Shown piece after piece: positions 1 to 11,921 of a stretch of DNA of 64,000 bases (its first letter is position 1; each line of letters starts with the position of its first letter). The translations under genes were made by a program, and so were the position numbers. The notes under the pieces were generated by a model, which was given only the letters and a program-made list of their open reading frames with translations, was not told the DNA's origin and searched no databases. Source of the stretch: Pachyseris speciosa (taxonomy: Eukaryota; Cnidaria; Anthozoa; Scleractinia; Pachyseridae); NCBI GenBank assembly GCA_016490735.1, contig JAEMWC010000270.1:522501-586500 (forward strand). Reading direction: 5' to 3'.

Positions 1-1315
1 TTCGTTTTGACCTAAGTTGCAGTCTTCGGTCCATTTTTGCTGACTTGTAGTAGGGGCGGCACTTTTCTTCGTAATTAATTTGTCATACACCAACCTGCTT
101 GCTTTTCGGGCTTTTATTAGTTTTGTCGAATAACTTTCGTATCCATTGCCTTCGTTTGTGTGGTCTCCTTGGTTGGATGTGTTACATAGCGTTTTATGTG
201 CAGAAATTATTCCACAGTATACTAAGGGTTGGACCTTGATGTTGTATTTGTTTAAACATTTTGGTAGAGTGAGGAATTTTCCTTCTCTGTTCCTTAAGTG
301 CTTGACTTTTGTAATGCCTTTACGATACCATTCTTAGAAGAAAGTAGGGCTGTCGTTGATCCTTATAAGTGAGTTGTACCATACGCTTTGTTCTGTAAGC
401 TGGCTTTCCGATGTTATATTCTCTTCAAAATTGATTTCTGACCAGATTAAGAGAATTTCCTTTAAGAACCTGTCTTGCGTTCTGAAGATTTAGCTGTGTC
501 TATCTTGTTAAGGTTGCTTGTGAAAGGTAGGATACACTCAAACTTTTTCAGTTCAAGATCGAAAAAAAGTTTCCATTTATGCTTTTCCTCTATGCTCTGT
601 GAATTAATTACCATAGGTGTTGTGTGACAACATCCGGGTATTTGTGTAAGGTTTGAATGCGACTTCATCAATAATAGCCCCTCTAGGGATACCGAACATT
701 TGGGACTGAAGTGTCAATGGTCCATTGTCATTCACATGTTTCTTCACTGGGGAAAGGAGTGAATTTTTCTCCCTTCCCTCCCTCCCTAGCGTTGTGGTTG
801 CCCTCACCTTTACTGGGCCAGTTAAAACTTCATTGTAAAGTATCAGATAACTTGGAGAAAAGAGAATTATTTTATTAAAGCGGCTATGGACTTTGTTCAT
901 AGCCATTTAACTCCATGTTGTGTTTGCAAATTCTTTATTTGGGCCCAGTAAACTAGCTTCGGGTAATGCAGCACTGCCTTAACTATATCAGTGGGCAGAG
1001 AGGGAAAGCATAAAGGGAATATTTGCTAGCAAATAGGATTTTTATCTTGATTGCCTGTATTCAAGTACTTCTTTATCCAAGTGGCGTTTAGCGCTTTATT
1101 GAAAGACAATATGTCAATCATTTTAAGGCCACCTGGGCAATTGTTGATCATAATATCTCGCTTTATTTTATCGCCCTTTCCGTTCCAAAGAAACAAATAA
1201 AAGAGCTTGTTAATCTCGCTAATTATTTTTTTGTTTGTGCACAAAGGTGCCAAGACGTACACGATTTGAGAAGCTACTAGGCTTTTTAAGACTGTGATCT
1301 TCCCACTTAAGGTTA
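1..1315 (-). mobile_element. L1-type LINE, ORF2 C-terminal remnant
   Basis: The minus strand encodes pieces of the region downstream of an L1-clade reverse transcriptase. About 1310-1026 reads the typical tract with LSGKITVLKSLVASQ, FLWNGKGDKIKR and GGLKMIDILSFNKAL. About 480-345 reads EILLIWSEINFEENIT and VWYNSLIRINDSPTFF. About 340-1 reads a stretch with GITKVKHLRNREGKF and then TSQQKWTEDCNL. The order matches vertebrate-style L1 ORF2 tails. The frame changes several times, and 615-1000 is poorly preserved. The element runs off the left edge. This is a dead copy, and the family call rests on motif recognition only. Confidence 0.75.
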
Positions 1316-3109
1316 ATCTACGGTATTAACAGTTACTTAGAATATTTCCGTTTGATTAACGTTAACCATAGTAACTATGCGTTAACAGTTCAGACAGTTA
1401 AATTAAATTCAAGCAGCTGTTACTGATGTATATTTTTGCATATTAATCTCTATACCAAGCATAACGTTTTCATACAGGGATAACCTTATGATTTTCTCTC
1501 AGAAGGTGGTATCTGGACTAGAATTTATTGTTTCATTTTTCCTGATTCAACTGACACGCTACCGGTGTGTAAACCTTGAAAACGGCTTCAAACGAAAGTG
1601 CTGATCGCGAACCGAGAGCCGTGAAGCCCTTCTTTCTTCGTGATTCTGGTTAATTCGAGAACTTCTAACCAAAATCACAAATTGAAATTACCTCTTTGAC
1701 GGCGATTAAAGCTCAAAGAAAATTGTATTTGGGAATATAAGGATCAGTAACTTTGCATGTTAGCTTCGATATAGTATTTGCACCCGACCTGGTTTTAGCG
1801 AACTCATATTTTCTTTTGCCTGGTTAACCTTCGGCTAAAAGGAAGTTAATGGAAGAAATCACGCAATGTCTTTTTGAACTAAAATACTTTACTTCACTCT
1901 TTAGCACTGAAGATACATTTTTGTGAAATTAAACCAAATAAAGGATCAGTTGAAATCCTTTCTGTGAACATGTACACTTCATTAAACAATTTAGGCTCAA
2001 GCGACGGCTCGTACTCGGAAGTTTGCGCTTCAACCGAGAAAAATATCACGAAAGATAAAGTTACTCAGTTGGCCTGTACAGCTGTTTAACCCTGGGACAA
2101 ATAACGATAGATAAAAACTTTGACTAAACATTCGCAAGCCTTTTTCATATAACGGGCTATCGGCGGAAAAACCCTTGCAATACTAAAGACTCTATGTCCT
2201 GAAAACAAAACGTTACTAAGGAGTTTTCACAACATTACTTTTTAACTTTGGATACTACGTGCGTCTTTAAAATCTTGTGGATAACTAAATCCTTAAGCTT
2301 CTTTGGGGGACTGTCGGCTGCACTTGATAAAATGCCGCAAAATCAATCAATTGCTTTCATCCTTACGGGAGAAAAGCATTAACCTACCTCTACAGAATTT
2401 CTACTTACTAATGTGATCAATCGAAAATCTGGAACTGTTAATTCGCAAGATTCGCAATAGCGAATTGACAGAGGAAAGCTCTGTCATTTAAACTCAACTC
2501 TACAGTAACTAGGCAGCATAGAAAATACCAAACTATATTTTGTTGATATGAAATGGATTTACTACCCTTTAACCTTGTTTGAGCAATAGCACAGCCAGTT
2601 GACATTTCCGCCATTTCGTATTTATCCAGTGGCGTCCTTGAAAGTGGAACGTCAAAAATGTTAATGACAGTCTGAAAATCTCCTATATTTTTAAACATCG
2701 TGCCGATTGACAGGCATAACGTTTTATTTTCCTCATTCCTCAGCTGGGGGATTTGGATGGGTTTTCAAGCATCCGTGAAGGCATTTTAATTTGGGAAAGA
2801 GCTATAGAAGGAATAGTTCCTCAGCCTCCAGGGTAAATAACGAGAAAAACAAATACGTTAGTGGTCTTCGCTTTTCTGATACTTTCTCTCCCAGTTTTTG
2901 TCACTGACGGCGAGTTTCTAAACTGTTTTTCAACCACTACTTTTTAGAGGAGGATTTTCCATAAAAAATGGCTGACGAGTGAAAGCTAACTCAACTCAAC
3001 TCAGTACCGTAACATCAGTTCCCCCAACTATAGTTATGTGCGGTGCTGTCATTCATAATATACATTCTATTGCTTTATCATTAAGAAAACGAAACAATTA
3101 TGGGGCTAA
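1316..3109. other. intergenic stretch, no gene recognised
   Basis: About 1.8 kb of AT-rich sequence. The short open frames here (for example 2438-2698 on minus) show no recognisable domain, splice context or codon pattern. No repeat family is identified. Confidence 0.5.
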
Positions 3110-3457
3110 TTTGTTTCTGCTACCTATCAATTCTGTAATTAAACAAAAGGGCGTAACGTTACTAGGTAAAAAGTTATTTTCTTTGGTACAGATCACAATT
3201 TTTATAGGAAGTTTCTTTATAACAACTTATTTTAAAATTTATTGTCAACCTGAAATTACAGCATTTTGAAACATGCTGACGCTGTTAACTTATTTTCTCG
3301 CAAACCTTTGTGCATCCAAATGCCTTAAAGCTTTTAGTCATTTTTGCAGCAAACTGTTGTTTTTTCTTAGTGATCGATTTCTAGGTCGAGATAGTGTTCA
3401 TTTAAAACACGGAATCGTTTTTGTTTGAATCGATAGCAATGCTACACGAGATTAAAA
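3110..3457 (-). repeat. dispersed copy of the 5' part of the tyrosine-recombinase element
   Basis: This segment matches 59062-59437 in the same orientation with many substitutions and small indels. At 58-59 kb the matching sequence carries the start of the tyrosine-recombinase ORF on minus and its upstream flank, so this is a solo fragment of that element. No recombinase catalytic region is present here. Confidence 0.7.
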
Positions 3458-3469
3458 GTTTAGTTAGAG

Positions 3470-5880
3470 TAGTTTATTAATAAAAACTCTCTTGCAGTAA
3501 AAAGAACTGAATTATCGAGTACATTTTACAATCTTAAGGCAACTATTATCTAAAGTATAATAATTTACAGTTATAACAATGATAATAACAATTGAATCAC
3601 TTAAAATATTTAAATGTAAAAAAGTCCTCCACTCTCTTTGTCCTACAGACCTGCATGTTCCGGAAAAGATAATACTTTTGTGTTTTCTGCCTCAAGGTGT
3701 AGTTAGGGGCGTCTAGGAGTGGGCTGGGAAACAGGTGGTGCAGAGGGTGGCTTGAGGACTTCATTTTCGCCATATATTATTTTGTAGCACAAGTGTACTC
3801 TTCTATCATCTAAACTTTCTAGTTTACCTAACTGTAAGGCATGAACATATGACTCTGCCTCGAAGTAGATTATTTTAAGCGCCCTTATTTGCACTCGCTC
3901 TATGGCTTCGGACAAGTAAGCAGGGATGTCCTGCCAGACTGGTACAGCATACTCTAAAACTGGCCGAATTGTGCTAAGGTATGTCCTCAAGATGTTGGGT
4001 TGGCTCACCCTGGCTCTGTGCAAAACTCTAAGGGAGTATAACTTCTTACAAGCTTTCTTAATAATGTAATCAACGTGACAGTTCCACTTCAGGTCATTGT
4101 CCATAATAACTCCTAAGATGTTATAGGTATTGACACGCTCGATGACATTGCCGCCAATTATTGTCGGGTTAATGAGACAATTAGAGTTGCGTAAGAAATT
4201 AATATGCATTTCTTTACACTTAGTTGGGTTGAGTCTCATATTATGAGCAATGGCGAAATTGTGAATGTCTGAGGCCACAACATGAAGTAAGCTAGGGGAG
4301 TTCCTTGGAATTATTTCAAGAGCACTAGTATCATCGACGTATTTGATGCACAGCCGCCAGTCAGACAGCAGTTTGTTTGTCATCACCGTAAAGAGGATCA
4401 CACCCAATTTAGTTCCCTGGGGCACTCCTCCTTTTAGTGTTAACCAATCTGACAGAGTTTCTTCCAAGATAAGAGCACTGGGTGAACTTCAAGATCTGCA
4501 AGTTCTTGCATCAATATTGAATGATCAATCAAATCAAACCCCTTAGAAAAATTTGCGAAGAAAATCCGAGCTGACGCCTCACCACTATCAACTGCCTCGA
4601 AAATCGCTTGAAGCATATATATAAGGGCATCTGTCGTAGAATGCCCCTTACGGGAGAACTGACAAGGGTCGATCTTACCTTCCAACTGGGGTAGGAGTCT
4701 GGAACAGGTAAAGCCCTCCATAACTTTTGCAACAGTACAGGTAAGAGATATAGGTCTTAGATCTTGTTCAATAAGTCCGGGTGGAGACGCTTTAGGGATA
4801 GGTGTAACAATAGACGATTTCAGAAGAGCTGGTATGTACCCCTCCCTATGAGACTGGTTGTAAATGTCACAAACGAGGGGGGCTAACTCCAAGGCAAAAT
4901 CTTTCAGGAGCCGATTAGGTATGTTATCAGGGCCGACCGCTTTCGATGTCTGAAGTGAGGACAAGGACTTGTATGCCTCATACTCTGAAATTAATAATTC
5001 ATCTGGAACAGATAGCGGGGGCACTCCTTGGCACAGGGGTAGGAAATGGTCAGTCAGTCCAACAAAATAGCTATTGATCTTATTTGCTAAACGCTTGATA
5101 TCTGTGTCTTTATCAAGGAACTGATGGTACCACTCCTGCTCCTGCTAAACAACCTGGCCAGCTAGCTTCTTTATTTCCCTCCACCAATTCGCGGGATTCA
5201 CATGATCGATCTCAGCAACCTTTCTCTGATAGTAGTGGTGTTTTGCTGTTTTTATTGCACCTTGAACTTTATTTCTCCAATGACGATAGGCACCTGAGTC
5301 CTTTCCATGTCTAGAAAAGGCAGATTGGCGTTTACCGATCCACGTTTTGATCTTACTAGTTATCCAAGGGCGGTCAGTAGGGTGTTTCTTTATGGTATTC
5401 TGCGGGAGAAAAATGCTAATGGCACCATCAAGCTCTGACAAAAGCAGCTGGAACTTTTTCTCACACGAGGAGGCATTGAGAATTGGGGTCCAGTCCTTTT
5501 TCGTTATCCATCGTCCGAGAGCACGCCACGCACTATCTCGCATAACACGCACAACAGATTTCTCTGTTGTGTGGGTAGTGATAGGGGCTGATACTGGTTT
5601 AGCTAAGATAGTGTAATGATCCGATGATCCGACCTTCGGAAGCTGTGATAGAGTAAATAGCTTGGATCTGTTAGTAAAGAACCAGTCCAGCGTGCCAGCA
5701 TCGCGGGTTTTAAAAGATACGAGTTGTTTCAGTGGGTTCACCCCGGTTATGTATTGTGCTCGAAACCCAGTTGAAGTGCTGGGTTTAAAATCACCACTTA
5801 ACACAACGAGTGCGTTAGGTTGCTTCAACAGCAGCGCATCAAGATTTCTCCTTAGCCATTATGATCCCTACACTGACAAT
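3470..5880 (-). mobile_element. CR1/L2-like non-LTR retrotransposon, 5'-truncated
   Basis: An antisense LINE with part of an endonuclease domain and a reverse transcriptase. The high-coordinate end stops inside the endonuclease, next to the left TIR of the ISL2EU element at 5881. The low-coordinate end is AT-rich 3' UTR, and its boundary near 3458-3480 is approximate. Clade assignment (CR1/L2 within the Jockey superfamily) is by general RT style and is tentative. Confidence 0.75.
3703..5860 (-). pseudogene. LINE ORF2 (endonuclease plus reverse transcriptase), broken
   Basis: Reading minus from 5860: an endonuclease/exonuclease/phosphatase C-half with VVLSGDF and GSSDHY; then RT with GPDNIPNRLLKDFA, SSIVTPIPK, LRPISLT, a degraded FADFSKAFD-type box, GGVPQGTKLGVILFT and the catalytic YVDD in CIKYVDDTSAL; then a C-terminal region with LEYAVPVWQ. 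Breaks: an in-frame stop at 5145-5147 (frame continues either side), and a deletion with frameshift near 4465-4480 that removes about 20 codons just before the GGVPQG box. The second acidic box reads NFSKGFD, so its first Asp is lost. It cannot encode active enzyme. Confidence 0.85.
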
Positions 5881-7019
5881 AGACCTCTTTAGCCAGTTAC
5901 GTCATAGGTTGAGCACGTGACTTTCATTGGGTAAACAAACATTCCGACTGCAGAGAGTTCCGTGGAGCGCGAATAAGTTTAACTAAGTTTTAGTCTTTCG
6001 ACGTACTTTCGACCGGTTTTTTTCGGCATGGTACACTACTGTGAATGTTATGATTGCTACAACAACTCGACAATGGAAGAGCTATCTTGGGATTGCTTCC
6101 CGGAGGACAAAAAACTCCTCAACGTAAGCGCATAATTTCATCGGTCGATCGTTCAAGATTTTGATTTGTACATTTGTAATTTAATCTATTTCACCGCTTA
6201 TAGGTATGGATCTCTTGGCTGAAAAGGGACCCGAAGAGGGATTTTAAGGTCACGAAACACTCAAAACTTTGTTCAGATCACTTCCGAGAAGAAGATTTCA
6301 TAGACGCTAACGCTGAAAAAAGGCATCTGAAAACCGGAGCTTGTCCATCAATTTTTAGCTGGACTACAAAATCTCAACAGAGATCATTACCAAAAAAAAG
6401 AAGAAAGATTGAAGAGATGAATGCTGTTCTTGAACTGGAATTAACTGAAACGGCATCCGAGGGTGAAGGAGAATACGAAGAAACTGGCAGGGAGAATTTC
6501 GTCTCACGTTCCATTCAATCAAACACACAGATTCTCGGTGACCGTTTTGAGAGATCTATACCGCATTAATGGTAAAGAAGAGAAACATTTCAGCCATTTA
6601 ACTGGGTTTTCCAGCTACGAAAAGTTTGGAAGGGTACTTGAGTTTGTTCTTCCTGGAGGACACAGAAAAAAACATCACCTACTGGAACACGAAGGCAAGC
6701 AAAGAGCAAAAAGTTCATACCTCGATGTTATTCGACTCTGATCAAGAATCGGAAAGCGATGACGGGACTCCGGAACCAGAAACTAAAGCTGATTCATCAA
6801 GAGATCATGTTCTGTCTGCAGAAGACGAGTTTTTACTAGTCATGATGAAACTTCGTTTAGGCCTAACCAATCTTGACTTAGCAATGCGATTTAATGTCGC
6901 AGAAGCAACAGTATCAAATATATTTATTTCGTGGTTAAATTTTTTGTTTATCCAGCTTGGCACCTTAAAAATCTGGCCTCATAGGAGCGTCATCCTAGAT
7001 CATATGCCGAAAAAATTCA

Positions 7020-7868
7020 TAACATAACATAACATAACATAACATATTTATTCAAGATGGGGGAGCTAAAAATTATTAAACATCTTGAAAAGGAAAACTA
7101 TAGGTTGACCCTATAATGTTTCCCTAAATAAAAAGATAAAAAAAAAAAAAAACCAGATATAAACTATGTACAATGTAAATAAGAAAAGAACTATTTACAA
7201 GAGGTAAATTAGATAACTAATGATCAATAATAACAATAAATAATAGATATTCAGATATTTAAAAAGCACTTCAGCGCACTCTTAAAACGACTCAGGCTCC
7301 CAGCCTCAACAACAGAACCTGGTAGGCTATTCCAGTGCCGTACGATTCGGATAGGAAAAGAGTATTTATATGGATTACACTTTGCTGGCTTACGATAAAG
7401 CTTATACGGATGGTTAGCGCGGGTTGAATTGCACTTGTTGAATTCAAAGAGATCGTCAAAGTTTAGTTTGGTCATGTCAAATACGATCTTGTAGCATTCA
7501 ACTAAAGAAAGAAACAGTCTGCGTGTTTCGAGTGTAGGCCACTTCAGCTTCCTTAAACGATCTTCATATTCCATCTCACCACGTTTTTGTCCGAGTGCGA
7601 GCCAGGAGGCTCTTCGCTGAACACTTTCTAACGCTAGCAGATCTTTAACCATATATGGATTCCAGACCGGGGCAGCATATTCTAGAACCGGACGTACAAG
7701 AGATTTGTATAACGTAGAGAACGCACCGGGATTCGACGAGCCCACTGTTCTGTGAACCAAACCCAATAATCTGTTAGCCTTATTAACAGTCACGTTGACC
7801 TGTTCGCTCCGATCCAGGATAAATCCGAAGAAACCATAATGCCCAAATCCTTGACGCACTTTACGTTT
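7020..7868 (-). mobile_element. 5'-truncated LINE 3' end inserted in the transposase gene
   Basis: A minus-strand LINE tail sits inside the transposase ORF. Its 3' end is a short pentanucleotide array at 7020-7046 (AACAT units on +), the usual microsatellite tail of CR1/L2-like elements. Transposase coding sequence stops at 7019 and resumes at about 7869, giving a clean insertion of roughly 850 bp. The junction duplication is not clear. Confidence 0.8.
7251..7862 (-). pseudogene. LINE reverse transcriptase C-terminal region
   Basis: An open frame of about 200 codons encodes the region following the RT palm and thumb of CR1/L2-like LINEs: VNKANRLLGLVHRTVG, TLYKSLVRPVLEYAAPVWNP, ESVQRRASWLALG, RRLFLSLVECYKIV and RIVRHWNSLPGSVV. 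It has no RT catalytic boxes or endonuclease because the insertion is 5'-truncated. The frame is intact, so the insertion is probably younger than the LINE at 3.7-5.9 kb. Confidence 0.85.
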
Positions 7869-8707
7869 TTAAGGAGTTCAAGGAAGATTATCCAAATAAC
7901 ATTATCATAATTGACTGAACTGAACTGAAAATTCAGTGTCCATCTTCCCTTGTTATTCAGTCTCAGAGTTATTCAAACTATAAATCTACGAATACATTGA
8001 AATCTTTGGTTGGAGTTGATTCCATGGGAGGCTTTATGTTTGTTTCACAGTTGTACACAGGGTCCATTTCTGACAAACAGATAGTTTCAACGAGTGGATT
8101 TCTTGATTTACTTGCAAGAAAGAAAGAAGTATCAGAAATCGTCGAAGGTGACAGCATAATGGCAGACAAGGGATTTGACATGGGAGATTTACAGAAAATT
8201 GGACTACGACTTAACATTCCTCCATTCTTAAAAGAAAAACCACAATTTAATGAAAGTGACGTCATACAAACACAAACAATTGCTAAACATAGAATTCACG
8301 TTGAAAGAGCTATTGGAAAAGTCAGGCGTTTTCTTATTTTTAATAGTAGAATCCCAATAAGCTCATTTGGAACTGTAAACTAACTTTGGACAGTGTGCTG
8401 TTTGCTCTCAAACTTTATGGATCCAATTTTAGCTGAGGAAGTCAATGATTAACTTTTACATCCATACAAAATGAAAATTTACTTTCAAAATAAGGCAATG
8501 ACAGAAACCTGAGACAATCTAACTGACCCATTCGTCCTTATGTGAAGTTTATGTGCATATCCAGGGAACGTTAACTTGTTGTCCTTTCTCTGCCCAAGAA
8601 TGAAATGCAATGCTTAAAATAAAACGAGGTTAATTTGGGTAAAAGCATATTTTTCCAGTATGTAGGGTCAAAGTTAATTCGCTGAACAAAAAGACTACGT
8701 GATCCTG

Positions 8708-10010
8708 TTAGTCACACCAAGGCAAGCCAGTAAGGACAAGTTGTCCCTGGATTTGTGCATAGTAGCCCTGTTTGTCATCAATTTTTAACTTTGGGACCCC
8801 ATTAACAATATTACAAGGAAAGTTAACATCCTCACATGCTGCTTCTATGGTGTGATTTCTCCAAGTGCATGGGCACCAGACTTCTAGTAATCCAAAGGGG
8901 CTGGCAGAAGTTGGGTCAAACACCTTACCATCAGGGGTTGCGCCAAGGTAGGGGTGGGAGGGGTTCACTACAAGACTAGAGTCCTATACTGTAAGCTTCT
9001 TGTGCAAGTGCTTTTGTATCTTGCTTGCGTAGAGCGATCTAACTACCTTTTCATTTTGTTTACCATGACAAATTGATGCTACATTTGAAAGATCCTTTCC
9101 TAGAAAAATGTTTTTAAAGAAGGGCTCTGTGGGCTCCTTCTTTCTGTGAAGCACTTTCACAAAATTTGAGGCTGTAAGTCGAAGTTTACGTTCTTCAAAC
9201 CATCTGGGGTCATGTTCTTGGTTGACAGTGTTAATCTGGAGGTCCCAAGCTTGTTCAATGTTTATGGTAATGCACTGCAAAATGTCTTTGGATAATGTAA
9301 CTGAAAATCCTCTTGGAGGAAGAAATGACTCACTGCATGCACTAGAAATTGGAATCTTGGGAAAAACCAAAACTTTTCTTGGTTGCTGGTCCTGTGGAAT
9401 CACTACATAATTATTGTCTGGTTTATAAAACGTGAAGGTTATATTCTCGGTTCGCATCCACGTGACAGGGCGGCCATGTTGGAGCTCAAAACAATAGAAA
9501 TTTTTTCGAATAATTTACATAAAAATAGAATTTAGTTCCCAGCGGAGAGAAAGGCCATTGTTCTTGACCTCCAACATGGCTGCCGTGACGTCACTTGCAA
9601 ACCAGTAATTGGTTTCCTTTAAATCACTCAACTGATAGGCTAAAGTTGAACCAAGAGGGACATTCCCACTCTGTATAGCCACTAAACATAGTTGATCACT
9701 CAACAGGTATGAGAAAGGGGAATGCTTTTCTTCTTTTGAAAGATAGTCACTCATTTCCATCACATGGTGTTGTTTCCACCCAGTTAACTTCAGATGTTTT
9801 CCCCGTGCATCATAAAGTTTGCAAGTTACTGGCGCCAGTTTTCGTTTGCCACCTTTGTCAGATGAGGCTTTGACAACGCACATCTCATTACTGGTTCTGG
9901 ATCAATACTAGCACCTCTTGGCTTGCGCCACTGTTGTGAAACACTGGTACAGGTCTGATTTGCTGGGATTTCCATGATTCCCAACATACACCAATGATTA
10001 AGTAACTACA
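8708..10010 (-). pseudogene. YqaJ-type (lambda exonuclease-like) protein of ISL2EU, disrupted
   Basis: The minus frame from about 10000 reads SQQWRKPRGASIDPEPVM, then after a 1-nt shift KRKLAPVTCKLYDARG, then after an inserted MITE (9460-9595) TENITFTFYKPDNNYVVIP, DPRWFEERKLRLTASNF, NPSHPYLGATPDGKV, LLEVWCP and YYAQIQGQLVLTG. These match the YqaJ order: RxxRLTAS, the aspartate in ATPDG, the Glu/Lys box and QIQGQL. Families usually have ExKCP, whereas here it is EVWCP, so the catalytic Lys appears lost. An in-frame TAG precedes DSSLVVNPSHP at about 8980. The gene converges on the transposase; its role in transposition is unknown to me. Confidence 0.8.
9460..9595. mobile_element. short hairpin MITE inside the YqaJ gene
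   Basis: Inverted arms of about 40 bp, left GTGACAGGGCGGCCATGTTG and right (reverse complement) GTGACGTCACGGCAGCCATG followed by TTGGAGG, flank a short AT-rich centre. It separates two parts of the YqaJ coding region. It could instead be read as an intron carrying the MITE, but no clear splice borders were found. Confidence 0.65.
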
Positions 10011-10076
10011 ATAGGTTACAACATGGTTACGTACAGTGAACTCCAGCCCTGCAAGAACAAAGACCTATTATGTTAT

Positions 10077-10127
<51 letters not shown>

Positions 10128-10220
10128 TACATACAACATACATACATACATACATACATACATACATACATACATACATACATACATGCATACATACATA
10201 CATACATACATACATACATA
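10077..10220. repeat. (CATA)n/(CA)n microsatellite
   Basis: Tandem CATA units flank a pure CA run of about 28 bp. Open frames over it (HTYIHTYIH or MYVCMYVC peptides) are artefacts of the repeat. Confidence 0.97.
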
Positions 10221-10747
10221 AGGGGAAACTCATTGGCTAAATAGATTTTTATGGACGTCGAAGTGACATCATCTCCCGACCTGAGCAATTGAAAGTACCT
10301 CTGTTTACATTTTGGAAGAAATTCTCAGCTCGGATAACACCTGGTATACCAGTAACACTATATTTACCCTGCTTTGAATGAGCATTCTGCTCGTTCCACA
10401 TTCCCTTCCCCTTCTTTTCCAGCAATCTTCAACTTCACTGTGTGAGGAGCTTCGCTCTTCTTTTGGCTGCAGTAACAGCAGCCTTTCACTTCATGAGTTC
10501 CCGATCGACCGTCTTCCTCTTTCACGAAAACATCGTAAATGTAGTTTCCGTAAAGAATTTATAACCTTTTTCTCCAATTTCCTTTTTTCCACATCCTTTT
10601 AAATGGTTTGCTATTGTGATCGAGGAGACTTTTGCTAGATTTTGCAACGATTTTGTCCACGCTGCGTGAGAACTTCTACCAGCGGCCGCCATCTTGAATG
10701 TTATGTTTGCCCAATGTAGACCATGTGATCACGAAGCTAAAGAGGCC

Positions 10748-11555
10748 AATTCGTTGCTTATTTGATTTATAAGTGTGTTTTTCGAGCCATTTCCACCTCA
10801 GAAGCCCCCTGCCTGGCATCATAAAGCTGGGTTGATGGGTAGAGGCAATCCTTTGAAAGAAAACAGAGGTGAGAAGCAATTTCACACGAAGTGGGACGCT
10901 CAACATATTCGCGCGAGTGATGGCAATCCACGGAGTGAAGTTGTGTCTTCAGTCGTTGTGTGAGTGGATCCGGGACCTGGCATGGCAATTTTGGCGAGTT
11001 TTGACTTGTAAATAATGCATGCGGTGAAATATCTTGCCAGCAGGACCGGGTGGCTCGACACGATTCTAAAAAATATGTGAAATGGAGATGGCAGTCTTCC
11101 ATGCCGCTGTTAGGCAAGAATATCCCAGAATTCCTTTGGGTCACAAACGTGAAAATTACAGACAGTGAGAGCAACTGAAATCAAACAGCGTTATCGGGGA
11201 CGGGCTAAAGGAGTGAGCAGGTAAATGTTGAGCAGATTGCAAGAACTGGAGTCAAAGTTTGCTGCCAATGGAAACTTTTAACTTCAAGAGGAACTTTTGT
11301 CTTGAAAACTTCAAGACAAAGTTGCGTCAATTTTTCTGTTGTCCGAGGGCGATTTGGGTTTTCAAAGAGAATAAACAGTCATATTAAGTGAAATTGGGAG
11401 TTTCGGTCAGTAGCCAGGATGAAACAAACCTGAAAAACTTATCATTTTGCAATAAAAATGCTTCATTTCGACCATAGTCCGGGATTTGAAAGTTACAAGT
11501 TTTAAAAGCCATTGTTCCCACAGGAACGATATTTGGTAAGCTGGAAGACAAAGGG
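10748..11555. mobile_element. piggyBac-like non-autonomous element, right part
   Basis: This matches 36674-37491 along its length and ends in AAAGGG directly before TTAA at 11556-11559, as does the complete copy at 36.5-37.5 kb. The left TIR and about 190 bp are missing: it begins at AATTCGTTGC, immediately beside the right TIR of the ISL2EU element. No transposase coding is seen. Confidence 0.75.
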
Positions 11556-11559
11556 TTAA

Positions 11560-11921
11560 TCAACTTTTGTCATTTGCTTATGCTAATTTTTCGATCGCTG
11601 CATGCGTTGAAATAATTTCAAAGTGAAAGGTCATATATGAAAGGTCATATATTTACAGAGACTGACAATGTTTGTCGTTTAAAGTGAAATAGCGACGTTC
11701 CTGTGTACTTATCTACTTATCTCCTTCCCATGGGCAGCTTTGATGCAGATGAAATTTCAATATTTCCACGCAAGAGCATCATAGTGTTAACTCTGTCAGA
11801 GTTTTACATTCTATGTTCACTTAAGCTGATGTGTCATTAACTTACTTCAAGAGAACACAATGCCGCATGAATTCAAATTTGGTTCATAAATCCATTTGTT
11901 TTTTCTTTCAGTACAGTGTAG
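11560..11921. other. no gene recognised
   Basis: AT-rich spacer between the piggyBac-like fragment and the Tigger-like MITE. It contains one short direct repeat (AAAGGTCATATAT twice, near 11628 and 11641). Nothing else is supported. Confidence 0.5.

Larger units (their letters stand above)
6028..8452 (+). pseudogene. ISL2EU transposase (THAP + HTH + DDE_Tnp_4), interrupted
   Basis: Exon 1 (6028-6123) encodes the start of a THAP zinc finger (CECYDC, CFPED) and ends at donor GTAAGC. Exon 2 opens after TAG at 6204 with VWISWLK and LCSDHF, completing the C2CH pattern, then a basic tract KKRRK. A stop near 6567 and frameshifts follow. About 6815-7019 encodes the helix-turn-helix LAMRFNVAEATVSNIF. 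A LINE is inserted after MPKKFI at about 7020. The DDE domain resumes at about 7869 (EFKEDYPNN, IID, then stop TGA at 7916-7918, SLVGVDSMGGFMFVS, GSISDKQIV, MADKGFD, HVERAIGKVRRF). A further stop lies at 8381-8383 and the frame ends at 8450-8452. The catalytic acidic residues are still visible, but the gene is dead. Confidence 0.88.
5881..10747. mobile_element. ISL2EU-type DNA transposon, nearly full length, inactive
   Basis: Two converging genes, a THAP/DDE transposase on + and a YqaJ exonuclease on -, lie between imperfect terminal inverted repeats. The left end begins AGACCTCTTTAGC at 5881. The right end is GCTAAAGAGGCC, ending at about 10747. Inside both, a second match reads ATTGGGTAAACAAAC on the left and ATTGGGCAAACATAAC on the right (reverse complement). 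To my knowledge the THAP transposase plus YqaJ pairing is the known hallmark of ISL2EU. A possible 2-bp AT target duplication cannot be proven. The element abuts the LINE on its left and a piggyBac-like fragment on its right. Confidence 0.8.

Noticed and set aside
10023..10288. Overlapping open frames on both strands with HTYIHTYIH or MYVCMYVC peptides
   Set aside because: They are produced by the CATA/CA microsatellite.
10748..11555. Possible host gene exon because of conservation with 36674-37491
   Set aside because: Both copies end at GGG-TTAA and one has full TIRs, so it is a transposon family.
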